A stretch of 64,000 nucleotides of DNA from the NCBI RefSeq assembly GCF_030954495.1, contig NZ_JAVHUW010000054.1:1-64000 (forward strand). The letters run 5' to 3'. The position numbers and the translations under genes were made by a program. Origin of the DNA: Candidatus Desulfosporosinus nitrosoreducens. GTDB lineage: Bacteria; Bacillota; Desulfitobacteriia; Desulfitobacteriales; Desulfitobacteriaceae. The first letter of the stretch is position 1, and every line of letters starts with the position of its first letter. A model generated the notes under the pieces. It saw nothing but the letters and a program-made list of their open reading frames with translations, was not told where the DNA came from and did no database searches. This document shows positions 8,810-16,753 of the stretch, piece by piece.

Positions 8810-9745
8810 TTACTCGTTGGAGGTATTTACGGATAGTTCCAGGCATTCCAAAAACTTTTGCGCTGGAATTGACATTGAATAATTTGCGGAGCTTACCCAG
8901 GTAAAAACGAGCTTTAAGCGTAATTCTGACTGGAGTGTGCATTCTTTCAGGGATCGGCAATCACTCAGCTCCAGGGTAGAAACAAGCCCCATCGCCAGCC
9001 CGTCAATGATTGTTTGGCGGAATAACTCATTATTAAGAGTTTTTAAAAATACCTTTGGCGACTGATTGATTTCCTGAAAAATCAGAGATATGATTTCAGC
9101 GTATTGTTCCGTGTCAAAGCAGACCATGGATCGTTTTACTAATTCTTGGGCCGAATTAATCTGCTCTTTACTCAATGACCAAATTTTAGGAACACAGACA
9201 ATTAAATCATCGCGTAAGAGTTCTTTATAAGCTAAATCGGGACAAGAATACAATATCCGTTTTTCAGGGTCCAGGTAATAGGCCGCCGGAAAGTTTATCA
9301 GCCCTACCACCGCGGGATCATCTTTAATTCGGGCGATAGTTTCTATAGGCGAACTTTCTTTGAGAGTCAAGTTAACATTGGGATATCTTGCTTTAAATAG
9401 TTTTAAGGCTTTGGGCAAAACAGTTGTACCCGAATTATGGGAGTGAAAAAGGGTCAAATCTCCCTCAACCGGGGAATTTTTTTGTCGGGAAAGCAGTTCT
9501 AACTCAGCCCTTAAGCCATCATACTTTGCAACAATCTCTTTGGCTGTCAGGACGGTCTTTTGTCCGGCTTCCGTTAGTGTTATGCCGTGACGGCTGCGAC
9601 GAAATAATATTACATTAAGCTCTTGCTCTAAACGCGTAATCATTTGGCTCAGACCTTGTTGGGAAATGTGCATATTTTCAGCCGTCAGGGTAATTGACTT
9701 TGAATGAGACAATTCTATTAAAAGCTTTAAGTCGCTGATACGCAT
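8810..9745 (-). CDS. LysR family transcriptional regulator
   Basis: A 311-residue LysR regulator. The N-terminal winged helix is plain (SKSITLTAENMHISQQGLSQ, then ITRLEQELNVILFRRSRHG), and the C-terminal periplasmic-binding-like effector domain runs from about residue 90 to 300. It is transcribed divergently from the ASST gene at 10034 with a 288-nt shared region that holds several inverted repeats, the standard arrangement for a LysR activator of the divergent operon. The effector may be an aromatic compound, given the neighbours (inference). The MFS gene follows on the same strand. Confidence 0.92.
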   Translation of the reverse strand: MRISDLKLLIELSHSKSITLTAENMHISQQGLSQMITRLEQELNVILFRRSRHGITLTEAGQKTVLTAKEIVAKYDGLRAELELLSRQKNSPVEGDLTLFHSHNSGTTVLPKALKLFKARYPNVNLTLKESSPIETIARIKDDPAVVGLINFPAAYYLDPEKRILYSCPDLAYKELLRDDLIVCVPKIWSLSKEQINSAQELVKRSMVCFDTEQYAEIISLIFQEINQSPKVFLKTLNNELFRQTIIDGLAMGLVSTLELSDCRSLKECTLQSELRLKLVFTWVSSANYSMSIPAQKFLECLELSVNTSNE

Positions 9746-9787
9746 CTTTATTTCACTTCCTAAGCTAAAAATTAAATATAAAATCCG

Positions 9788-9811
9788 ACCTTATGCAGTG
9801 AGATATAAGGT
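9788..9811. promoter_or_regulatory. Inverted repeat, candidate LysR site
   Basis: ACCTTAT (9788-9794) and ATAAGGT (9805-9811) form a perfect dyad with a 10-nt spacer, about 40 nt upstream of the lysR start. The layout suits an autoregulatory LysR-type recognition site. Confidence 0.5.
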
Positions 9812-9910
9812 AAATAAAATCCAACTTTCACATCTAAGGTATTGTTTTGGTTAGTATACCCCAAAAGGGTCCCTGTGCAACAGATCCTTTTAGGGTGAGC
9901 TTTCTTAATT

Positions 9911-9927
9911 CACAACAAAAGGTTGTG
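9911..9927. promoter_or_regulatory. Inverted repeat upstream of the ASST promoter
   Basis: CACAAC and GTTGTG form a perfect 6-bp dyad around 5 nt. A further GTTGTG half-site follows at 9943-9948, close to the -35 region of the promoter at 9951-9979. This is a candidate activator-binding site for the LysR protein. Confidence 0.45.
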
Positions 9928-9950
9928 ATGAAAAACAAGGAAGTTGTGTT

Positions 9951-9979
9951 TTATGTTTGGATTTAGAGAAAGGTATAAT
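9951..9979 (+). promoter_or_regulatory. Promoter of the ASST-thioredoxin operon
   Basis: A perfect TATAAT at 9974-9979 is preceded, 17 nt upstream, only by the poor -35 TTATGT. A good -10 with a weak -35 fits a promoter that needs an activator. Confidence 0.5.
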
Positions 9980-10033
9980 GTACTTAAAAGAACAAGGATA
10001 GACAGCTTGATATTGGATAAGGAGTGAATCCCT

Positions 10034-11917
10034 TTGAGTAATTATTTAGAAACAGAAAAACATTTGATTACCCTTCAATCTGAGTCCGAAGAAAAGTTTT
10101 TAGCCGAACTTAGATCAGGAAATTACACCTCGGAAACCCCGCTTGTTGTTGTAAATCCCTATTTGATTAATCCTCTTGCCGCTGTCATTTGCTTTAACAC
10201 AGATGAAGAAACCTCTGCACAGATAACTGTAAAAGGTAAAGCGGTGGAAGGGGATCTTACGCACACCTTTGCCGCTGCCCGAGAACATGTATTGCCGGTC
10301 TATGGGCTGTACGATGATTATGAAAACACTGTGGTTATAACCCTCGGCAATGGGAAAACGTCACAAGTAACGATCAAAATTGAAGAACTGGATGTCAATA
10401 AGGCTCTCTATTGCCGTACGACGCCAGAGTATTTTGGCAAAGACCTTATGGTCATCTCGACAACGACACCCCTTGTTGATTCGGCCAAAACCGTAGGCTT
10501 TGATTATGCAGGTGATTTAAGATGGGTTATCACCAATAAGCAAAGCTGGGATATTAAAAAACTTGCTAACGGCAGGCTCCTCTACACTTCTTACAGGACA
10601 GTGCAAAAACCCTATTATACCGCTGGGGTTATGGAGATGGACTTTTGCGGTAAGATTTATAAAGAATACCGTTTGCCGGGCGGGTTTCACCATGATGCTA
10701 TAGAGTTGGAAAATGGCAACATTTTGGCCGCTTCTGACCATGATTTTGAAGAATCGGTTGAGGACTATGTTGTTGAAGTCGATAGAAAAAGCGGGGAAAT
10801 CGTTAAATCATGGGATCTCCTGGAAATACTGCCCAGGGAGAAAGGCAACGCGGGAGATTGGAACCACCATGATTGGTTCCATAATAACGCTGTTTGGTAT
10901 GACAAAGCTACTAATTCTATAACCATGTCCGGCAGGCACAAAGATGCAGTCATTAACTTTGATTATGATACTTCCAAATTAAACTGGATTCTCGGCGACC
11001 CGGAAGGTTGGGGAGAAGAGTGGCAAAAATATTTCTTTAAAAACGTCACTAAAGGTGATTTTGACTGGCAGTACGAACAACACGCCGCACGAATACTGCC
11101 CAATGGAGATGTATTCGTATTTGACAATGGCACTTATCGCTCGAAAAACGCGGCAACCAGAGTTTCACCTGAGGACAACTTCTCCAGAGGAGTTATTTAC
11201 AGAATTGACACCGACAAAATGGAAATCGAACAAATTTGGCAATACGGGAAAGAAAGAGGAGCAGAATTTTATTCCCCCTATATTTGTAATGTCGACTATT
11301 ACAGCGAGGGGCATTATATGATCCACTCCGGCGGTATTGCCACTTACAGGGGAAAGCATACGGATGGCTTAGGGGCTATGCTTTTGAATAAGTATAAAAA
11401 CGAGTACATCCATTTAACCCTGGAATCTATCACGGTTGAGGTGCAAAATGATGAAGTTAAATACGAACTGAAAGTTCAAGGCGGTAATTATTATCGGGCA
11501 CGGAGATTAACTTTATATGATGAAACAACTAATTTTGCTCTTGGCAAAGGGGAATTTCTGGGCGGGTTTGGCATAACCCCGGAGCTGGGATACAAGGTTA
11601 AATTTAAAGACGCTGCAGAAGAAGTTTCTGCCAAACACAACTTGTCCTTAATACTTGAAGAAGATAGATTGGCTCTGCGGGCAACATTTAAGGAAGGTTC
11701 CGAGGTTTTTCTGGAATTAAAAGGTCAAAACGAAGTGAAATTCTATGCGATCCCAACAGCAGTTCATGATGTGACCGCAGCCTGTGTTTCTTTTGAAGAG
11801 CAAAACGACAATGATTTCCAATTCTATGTTAGCCGACAAGGACTAGCCGGCGACTATCATCTTTATTTAAATATAGACAACAAGCGCTACGATACCCAGT
11901 TTTCAGCCAAGCTTTAA
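10034..11917 (+). CDS. Arylsulfate sulfotransferase (ASST) family protein, apparently cytoplasmic
   Basis: A 627-residue protein of the PAPS-independent ASST family, a six-bladed beta-propeller enzyme that moves sulfate from an aryl sulfate to a phenol through a sulfo-histidine. Conserved pieces are visible in order: FHHDAIELENGN (His219/220), NHHDWFHNNAVWYD (His283), MSGRHKDAVINFD (Arg301) and QHAARILPNGDVFVFDNG (His350). They line up with the His/His/Arg/His set known for E. coli AssT, His350 being the likely sulfo-accepting residue. Unlike AssT there is no signal peptide: the N-terminus is MSNYLETEKHLITLQSESEE. The operon continues with thioredoxin and a reductase. GGAGTG lies about 6 nt before the start codon (TTG). 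Confidence 0.85.
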   Translation: MSNYLETEKHLITLQSESEEKFLAELRSGNYTSETPLVVVNPYLINPLAAVICFNTDEETSAQITVKGKAVEGDLTHTFAAAREHVLPVYGLYDDYENTVVITLGNGKTSQVTIKIEELDVNKALYCRTTPEYFGKDLMVISTTTPLVDSAKTVGFDYAGDLRWVITNKQSWDIKKLANGRLLYTSYRTVQKPYYTAGVMEMDFCGKIYKEYRLPGGFHHDAIELENGNILAASDHDFEESVEDYVVEVDRKSGEIVKSWDLLEILPREKGNAGDWNHHDWFHNNAVWYDKATNSITMSGRHKDAVINFDYDTSKLNWILGDPEGWGEEWQKYFFKNVTKGDFDWQYEQHAARILPNGDVFVFDNGTYRSKNAATRVSPEDNFSRGVIYRIDTDKMEIEQIWQYGKERGAEFYSPYICNVDYYSEGHYMIHSGGIATYRGKHTDGLGAMLLNKYKNEYIHLTLESITVEVQNDEVKYELKVQGGNYYRARRLTLYDETTNFALGKGEFLGGFGITPELGYKVKFKDAAEEVSAKHNLSLILEEDRLALRATFKEGSEVFLELKGQNEVKFYAIPTAVHDVTAACVSFEEQNDNDFQFYVSRQGLAGDYHLYLNIDNKRYDTQFSAKL

Positions 11918-12068
11918 GAATCCGATGTTTAGTTTTCACTAAAATTGGACTTTGCTCCCTAAAGAAACAGAGAATAATAAAATAAATCTGTTGCTGCGCA
12001 GGGAGCCTTTTTTATTCGAACAGACAATGCCCGGCGGGCAGAAAAGTTATTTAGAGAGGTGTTTAAAA

Positions 12069-12398
12069 ATGTCATTGCAACCCTTGGATTCAAGCCGCTT
12101 TGAAGAAGTGATTTACAATAACGGAGAACCCTGCCTAGTTATTTTCTCCAGAGAAAGCTGTCATGTTTGTCAGGGTGTTCTGCCAATTTTAGAAGATTTA
12201 CAGCCACAATTTGCGGGCAAATTTAGTTTTTATCATGTCGATGTGGAGGAAGAAAAAGCCTTATACCAGAAATTTTCCTTAAAGGGCGTTCCTCAAATTC
12301 TTTTCTTTAAAGATGGTGAATACCAGGGAAAATTGGCCGGTAAGGTTGAGGAAGAAGACGTTGAGGAAAGAATTACAGACGTGCTGAGTGAATCGTAA
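12069..12398 (+). CDS. Thioredoxin-like protein with CHVC active site
   Basis: A 109-residue thioredoxin fold. The active site reads ESCHVCQGVLP in place of WCGPCK, and the cis-Pro loop GVPQILFF is present. A CHVC motif with a Ser before the first Cys should shift the redox potential relative to classical thioredoxin. The frame is open from 11952, but GAGAGGTG lies 7 nt before the ATG at 12069 and the fold begins there. It lies between the ASST gene and a thioredoxin-reductase-like gene (14 nt apart), so the two probably form a dedicated redox pair serving the ASST or its substrate. Confidence 0.9.
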   Translation: MSLQPLDSSRFEEVIYNNGEPCLVIFSRESCHVCQGVLPILEDLQPQFAGKFSFYHVDVEEEKALYQKFSLKGVPQILFFKDGEYQGKLAGKVEEEDVEERITDVLSES

Positions 12399-12411
12399 GG
12401 TGGAATGAAAA

Positions 12412-13626
12412 ATGGCTAATATGTATGATTTAATAATTATTGGCGGGGGACCCGCCGGACTATCCGCCGGCATTTACGGAGGCCGAGCTAAGCTCAAAAC
12501 TCTGATTATCAACAAAGGTACTCTGGGCGGCTTGGTGAATACAACACGTGAGATTGTCAATTACCCTGGTTACGGACAAATCAGCGGCTCCGCGCTTATG
12601 CTGGATTTTAAAAAACATGCCGAAAGTTTCGGTGTGGAGTTTATAAGAGACCAGGTCATACGTACTGATTTTTCCCAAGAAAATAAAGTGATTCAAACAA
12701 AAAAGGGTAAAGAGTTTACGGCTAAAGCTGTGATCATCGCTTGCGGGAGTGAGCCGAGGCTTCTGAATATTCTCGGAGAAAAACGTCTCCAAGGCAGTGG
12801 AGTTGCTTATTGCGCCACTTGTGACGCCGAATTTTTTGAAGGCGAAGATGTCGTAGTCATTGGCAGCGGTGATCAAGCGATTGAGGAAGGTATGTATATT
12901 ACCAAGTTTGCCAAAAAAGTTACGGTCATCGTACTTCATGATGAAGGAATTTTGGATTGCAACAAGATCAGTGCTGAACGCGCCTTTCAAAATGAAAAAA
13001 TGGAGTTTATCTGGAACTCTACCGTCGAAGAAGTGTTGGGCGAGGAAGAGGTTAAAGGAGTTAAAATAAAAAATTTAAAGACCGGCAGTTCTTCCGAATT
13101 GGAATGCCAGGGTGTGTTTTTCTTTGTTGGCATGGTACCATCTACCCAATATCTCAAAGAGAGCGGAATCGAGCTGGATAAGAGGGGATATATCCCTGTC
13201 AATGGCTTGATGGAAACAAATTTGGAGGGCGTTTATGCGGTAGGGGATAACCGAGTCAAATACCTAAGGCAGGTTGTTTCGGCGGCCGGTGATGGAGCTA
13301 CGGCTGCCGTAGCAGCGGAGCGCTACATGGAAGAGCTCGATGCCTTTCGAACCAATATCGCAACTAGTGATAAAAAAGTTTTACTGGTATTTTTCAATGC
13401 TTCCAATACAGAGAGTCTTAAATTCACTTCCCTTATGGAAGAGCTTCAGCAAGAGCATAATCAAGACTATAAAATTATCAAAGTGGATTTGGCGACTAAG
13501 AGAAATCTTGCCCAAAAGTATGGGATAAAAGCTGTTCCCGCCGTTGTTGTTCTAAACAAAGGGGAGAAGATTAAAGAGCTGGAATGTAGTATGGATAAGG
13601 CTAATCTCCAAGCGCAAATTCTCTAA
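12412..13626 (+). CDS. Thioredoxin reductase-like flavoprotein fused to a cysteine-less thioredoxin domain
   Basis: A 404-residue flavoprotein, about 90 longer than ordinary TrxB. Residues 1-310 are TrxB-like: FAD motif GGGPAG (11-16), redox pair CATC (134-137) and the closing FAD motif AVGDNR. The nucleotide motif is altered (GSGDQA at 151-156 for the usual GGGDSA), and the HRRxxxR segment that binds the NADPH phosphate is absent, that stretch reading VIVLHDEGILDCN. This hints at NADH or ferredoxin as donor, as in ferredoxin-linked clostridial reductases. Residues about 318-404 form a thioredoxin fold with cis-Pro (KAVPAVVVLN), but the WCxxC site is replaced by NASNTES, so it cannot do dithiol chemistry. 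Confidence 0.85.
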   Translation: MANMYDLIIIGGGPAGLSAGIYGGRAKLKTLIINKGTLGGLVNTTREIVNYPGYGQISGSALMLDFKKHAESFGVEFIRDQVIRTDFSQENKVIQTKKGKEFTAKAVIIACGSEPRLLNILGEKRLQGSGVAYCATCDAEFFEGEDVVVIGSGDQAIEEGMYITKFAKKVTVIVLHDEGILDCNKISAERAFQNEKMEFIWNSTVEEVLGEEEVKGVKIKNLKTGSSSELECQGVFFFVGMVPSTQYLKESGIELDKRGYIPVNGLMETNLEGVYAVGDNRVKYLRQVVSAAGDGATAAVAAERYMEELDAFRTNIATSDKKVLLVFFNASNTESLKFTSLMEELQQEHNQDYKIIKVDLATKRNLAQKYGIKAVPAVVVLNKGEKIKELECSMDKANLQAQIL

Positions 13627-13644
13627 TTCGTTGTAAATTTGGAA

Positions 13645-13676
13645 GAGCCGGGGCTGCAGCTCCGGCTCCGTTTTTT
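13645..13676 (+). terminator. Terminator of the ASST-thioredoxin operon
   Basis: GAGCCGG (13645-13651) pairs with CCGGCTC (13662-13668), with GCT/AGC pairing inside, followed by CG and six Ts. Confidence 0.9.
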
Positions 13677-13744
13677 ATGTTTCCATTTTGGTTGCACTAT
13701 AATCGGCCGGAAGCCTCTTTGCGCAGATTTTGTGGAACTAACTG

Positions 13745-13773
13745 TTGACATTAGTTTGACGTCAAACTATAAT
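13745..13773 (+). promoter_or_regulatory. Consensus sigma-A promoter with operator filling the spacer (marR)
   Basis: TTGACA (13745-13750) and TATAAT (13768-13773) are both perfect consensus hexamers at 17-nt spacing. The palindrome AGTTTGACGTCAAACT occupies 13753-13768, exactly the spacer. Repressor binding here would exclude RNA polymerase. The same half-site recurs at 14219-14234. The transcription start expected 7 nt after the -10 coincides with the marR ATG at 13781. Confidence 0.88.
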
Positions 13774-13780
13774 GCAATTA

Positions 13781-14203
13781 ATGAATACGCAAGATGTTAT
13801 ATCATTAATTTCCAAAATCAGAGAGAAAACAAACAGGTTTATTGTGGCGGAGATGTCGAAATATGGGATAGAAGGTATTGTGACTTCACATGGCGATATC
13901 ATCAACGCTCTTTTCAAGAAACCAAGATTAACTATGGCAGAGATTGCCGAGAAGATTGGCAGGGATAAGTCTACAGTTACGGCACTTGTTGACAAACTGG
14001 TCAGATTCGGGTATGTGACCAAAGAAAGAGATACAGAGGACACAAGGGTCGTTTATGTAACCTTAACCTCAAAAGGGAGCGGCTTGAAGCCCATATTTGC
14101 AGCGATATCAAGTGAGACTTTGGCTGTTTTTTATTCGGACATCTCAGAAGAAGAAAAGGAGGAGCTAGTAAGAATTTTAAATAAGATTTATAAAAGCTTC
14201 TAA
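13781..14203 (+). CDS. MarR family regulator, probably translated from a leaderless mRNA
   Basis: A 140-residue MarR winged-helix protein: LTMAEIAEKIGRDKSTVTAL is the helix-turn-helix, followed by the wing RDTEDTRVVYVTLT. The frame is open from an ATG at 13772, but that codon lies inside the -10 box. The next in-frame ATG (13781) is 7 nt beyond the -10 and therefore at the transcription start, with no room for a Shine-Dalgarno sequence. Later starts would delete helix 1 of the MarR dimer domain. Matching palindromes in front of this gene and of the following hydrolase gene suggest it represses both. Its ligand is unknown, perhaps a substrate of the hydrolase. Confidence 0.85.
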   Translation: MNTQDVISLISKIREKTNRFIVAEMSKYGIEGIVTSHGDIINALFKKPRLTMAEIAEKIGRDKSTVTALVDKLVRFGYVTKERDTEDTRVVYVTLTSKGSGLKPIFAAISSETLAVFYSDISEEEKEELVRILNKIYKSF

Positions 14204-14208
14204 AATTT

Positions 14209-14242
14209 TTGGCAATATAGTTTGATATCAAACTATATTGCC
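14209..14242 (+). promoter_or_regulatory. Second MarR operator/promoter: 32-bp perfect palindrome
   Basis: Positions 14211-14242 form a perfect 32-nt palindrome centred on GAT|ATC. Its core AGTTTGATATCAAACT (14219-14234) differs from the operator in front of marR only in the two central bases. A -35-like TTGGCA (14209-14214) and a -10-like TATATT (14234-14239) flank the core at 19-nt spacing, mirroring the marR promoter. It should control the hydrolase gene that starts 28 nt further on. As RNA it would also fold into a strong hairpin, possibly separating the two transcripts. Confidence 0.8.
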
Positions 14243-14269
14243 AGTAACGGCGAAAGGAACGATGAGAAC

Positions 14270-15091
14270 ATGAAAGATTATAGCAAACTATTGCCGGAGC
14301 ATATTGAAAAATATATTGGAGAAAATGACTTATTCTTAGAGATTTATGAAAGCAAAAGCCATCCGGAAGCAATTGGCAAAAAGCCCCCTCTGCTTTTTGT
14401 GCATGGTGCTTATACCGGAAGCTGGATGTGGAGTAAATACATTCCGCACTTTGTCGGCAAAGGGTGGAAATGTTACGCAATGAATATGAGAAGTCACTAT
14501 AAAAGCAGAGTGATGGATATGACGAAGATAACCTACCGTGATTATCTGGATGATATTAAGGAGATAACTGATGAGTGTGGTGAGTCTCCGATAGTCATCG
14601 GCTTCAGCATGGGGGGAATCCTCTGCCAAAAGTTAGCTGAAACAATTACCTTTGCCGGTTTAGTGCTAATAGACACAAGCATAAGTAAAGAAGTTTATGC
14701 AATAGCCCCCTACACAGAATCGTGTGAGATTATAGCGGAAATTGTAGAACCTGCCCCAGCCCGTGAGGAGTATTTCAGCATCGACGAATCGGCAGATGAT
14801 CTTGCTTTTCAAAAAAAATACCTGGCCATGGAATCATCAAAGGCCAGAAACGCTATGTTTCCTTTTGCAGCACAGGGAGGAATTTCTATAGATGGCAGTT
14901 TGATCACTTGCCCAAGCCTTGTAATTAAGGCCGTGAACAGTGATGAGGATGACAGAAGAGGCAGGGCGACTGCTGAGCAGCTTAAGGCTGAATATATAGG
15001 ACTTTATAACAAAACTCACACTGGTTTGTTAGTTGGGCAGCGATATAGGGAGGCAGTAGACGGCATAATGAACTGGTTAAGGAGGTTTTAA
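14270..15091 (+). CDS. Alpha/beta hydrolase under MarR control
   Basis: A 273-residue alpha/beta-hydrolase. The oxyanion-hole motif LLFVHGAYTGSW lies near residue 42, the nucleophile elbow GFSMGG near 110, an acid loop after the last strand (KAVNSDEDDRR), and the catalytic His is probably the one in NKTHTGLL. It is likely an esterase, lipase or thioesterase on a small substrate; the exact reaction cannot be told. The frame is open from 14222, but that codon is inside the operator; the ATG at 14270 has AAAGGA about 11 nt before it and is preferred. Co-regulation with the MarR gene is inferred from the shared operator. Confidence 0.85.
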   Translation: MKDYSKLLPEHIEKYIGENDLFLEIYESKSHPEAIGKKPPLLFVHGAYTGSWMWSKYIPHFVGKGWKCYAMNMRSHYKSRVMDMTKITYRDYLDDIKEITDECGESPIVIGFSMGGILCQKLAETITFAGLVLIDTSISKEVYAIAPYTESCEIIAEIVEPAPAREEYFSIDESADDLAFQKKYLAMESSKARNAMFPFAAQGGISIDGSLITCPSLVIKAVNSDEDDRRGRATAEQLKAEYIGLYNKTHTGLLVGQRYREAVDGIMNWLRRF

Positions 15092-15462
15092 AGCTGAGCC
15101 TCAAGAATATGAGATTTAAAGGAAGAATAGGGTGCAGTTAGCTCCCATTGTTTTCCGGAGGGGCGTAAGAGTCCTATGTAAAAGGAGCAGTGCAAAAGTC
15201 AGTTACAACGGGTGCTGCTACCTTTTTTATTATATAACTTTATCAATATATCCTTGTAATACTTTTCTTGACAAATTTCACAACTTGATGCAGGCTAATA
15301 TAAAGATGCATTAAGTTGCTCCTGAATTTATCAGCAGGCAATTACATTCTGGCTTTGCTTTAGACTGATAAATTGCCGAAAGTTGGCAGCAAGCCTCTGG
15401 CAAAGTAAGAATGTGCTTAACCGGTATGGAGGAACTAGAACAAATGAGGGGTGATTACTCTT
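15092..15462. other. Long leader with overlapping inverted repeats
   Basis: No gene is supported here; the 60-codon frame at 15132 has no ribosome-binding site. The stretch 15325-15415 is rich in pairing: TTTATCAG (15328-) with CTGATAAA, GGCAATT with AATTGCC, and CATTCTGGCTTTGC with a near-complement at 15401-15413. It precedes the soluble chemoreceptor gene and could be a structured 5' leader. It does not match the c-di-GMP-I consensus seen at 59.8 kb. Confidence 0.4.
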
Positions 15463-16644
15463 ATGAGTATGATGAAAGTTTCCACGATTGGAAGTTCTTT
15501 GTTAGTTGCCGAGGAACTTTATCGAGTCACAAAAATGTATTTCAACAATAAAGTGGAGTTGCTCGACAAATATGATATCAGACAATTGCCTAAACATCTT
15601 CCCGAAGACTTATTTATCGTGCTTCCAACTCGTGTCGAACAAGCCTCTCAATTCATACCAAGGGAAAAAATTCTGGGAATTGAACTCGTTCCTGAGCCTC
15701 AGCTTTATGTCGAGGTGGCTAAAATTCCCGCAGGAAAGACAATCGGCATTTTTAATAATAACTCCGCTCAAGGAAATCAAATTGTGACATATCTTCATTC
15801 TTATGGGCTTGATCAATTTAACTACCTAGTCATCCCTTTTGATGAATTAACGGCTGCCGAAGTTAAGGAAAGAGTAGGGCAAGCCGAGGCTCTCATTGGA
15901 GCGAAAGGTTTTGTCGGCTCAGGTGAAGTTCTGTTTAGCCAATATCGGGACGCACTTCGTCCCGACTGCAAGATTATTTCCTTTAATCGGACGATAAAAC
16001 CTCAAGGAATCATGGATATCATAGAACGTATAACGCTTTTTAACTATCAAGCCATGGCTAAAGAAGCTCAGGAAATCTCCAACACTCTCCATAGCAGGAT
16101 ACAGGAAGTAATGGCGATCTCCGGCAACATTACTCATTCCATGGGATTAACAAAAAAATCAATTGGAGACACGGAGCAGATGATTAAGAAGCAATTGCAG
16201 GAGGTTGAACTCACAATCAATATTTCCTCAGATCTGGAAAAGGCCGCCTCGCAAATTGACCAAACAGTTCAACTCATAAAACGAGTTGCCAATCAAACGA
16301 ACCTCTTGGGTTTTAATGCGTCGATTGAGGCAGCCCGAGCCGGCGAGGCAGGACGAGGTTTTACTGTGGTAGCCCAGGAAATTAAACGGCTTGCGGACGA
16401 AAGCCGTCAATCAGTCGAATTAATCCGCACCCTCATTCAGAACATACAGGAAGTCAGTGGTAAGATTATTCCCGTAATGGAGCTTTTAACTGAGGAATTC
16501 AAGCAAGTTGATACATCCATCCTGCAGATTTCCGAACGTTCACAATCCGATTCAATATCCATGCAGGCTATTGGCCAGGCTTTAGAAGAAATTGGCGCAA
16601 CGAGTGAAATGTTATTGGAACAGTATAATCGATTAGTATCATAA
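15463..16644 (+). CDS. Soluble methyl-accepting chemotaxis-type protein
   Basis: A 393-residue cytoplasmic receptor with no transmembrane segment. The C-terminal part has the chemoreceptor hairpin tip ([19 protein letters not shown], then [18 protein letters not shown], about residues 275-315), but the coiled coil is short. The first 200 residues form a separate alpha/beta sensor domain ([39 protein letters not shown]) resembling the N-terminal domain of PrpR-type regulators; its ligand is unknown. GAGGGGTGA lies about 8 nt before the ATG at 15463, so this is chosen over the GTG at 15451. A strong terminator follows, so it is a single-gene unit. Confidence 0.85.
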   Translation: MSMMKVSTIGSSLLVAEELYRVTKMYFNNKVELLDKYDIRQLPKHLPEDLFIVLPTRVEQASQFIPREKILGIELVPEPQLYVEVAKIPAGKTIGIFNNNSAQGNQIVTYLHSYGLDQFNYLVIPFDELTAAEVKERVGQAEALIGAKGFVGSGEVLFSQYRDALRPDCKIISFNRTIKPQGIMDIIERITLFNYQAMAKEAQEISNTLHSRIQEVMAISGNITHSMGLTKKSIGDTEQMIKKQLQEVELTINISSDLEKAASQIDQTVQLIKRVANQTNLLGFNASIEAARAGEAGRGFTVVAQEIKRLADESRQSVELIRTLIQNIQEVSGKIIPVMELLTEEFKQVDTSILQISERSQSDSISMQAIGQALEEIGATSEMLLEQYNRLVS

Positions 16645-16672
16645 TCAAAGTTCACCTATTGTGTGTTTTTTT

Positions 16673-16704
16673 ATAAGCTCTGTCTGCTGACAGAGCTTAT
16701 TTTA
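16673..16704. terminator. Strong bidirectional terminator
   Basis: A perfect 12-bp stem, ATAAGCTCTGTC with GACAGAGCTTAT, around TGCT, flanked by Ts on the right and by a T-run 5' of the stem. It lies between the chemoreceptor and the convergent metallo-hydrolase gene. Confidence 0.88.
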
Positions 16705-16753
16705 CTGTTCTTGCCGGGATGTTCTTTCGTCAAGTAGCGAAAGCAGTTTGTCG

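Noticed and set aside
12460-12990. 176-codon frame on the minus strand
   Set aside because: Lies wholly antisense to the thioredoxin-reductase gene, with no ribosome-binding site or family motif; it is a shadow of that gene.
13639-13968. 109-codon frame overlapping the MarR gene
   Set aside because: Starts in the terminator of the preceding operon and runs through the promoter and MarR coding region in another frame.
15325-15415. c-di-GMP riboswitch upstream of the soluble chemoreceptor
   Set aside because: Has a GAAA loop and a GCAAGCC stretch, but the GGGACGCAAA core and the final receptor segment of GEMM-I are missing.
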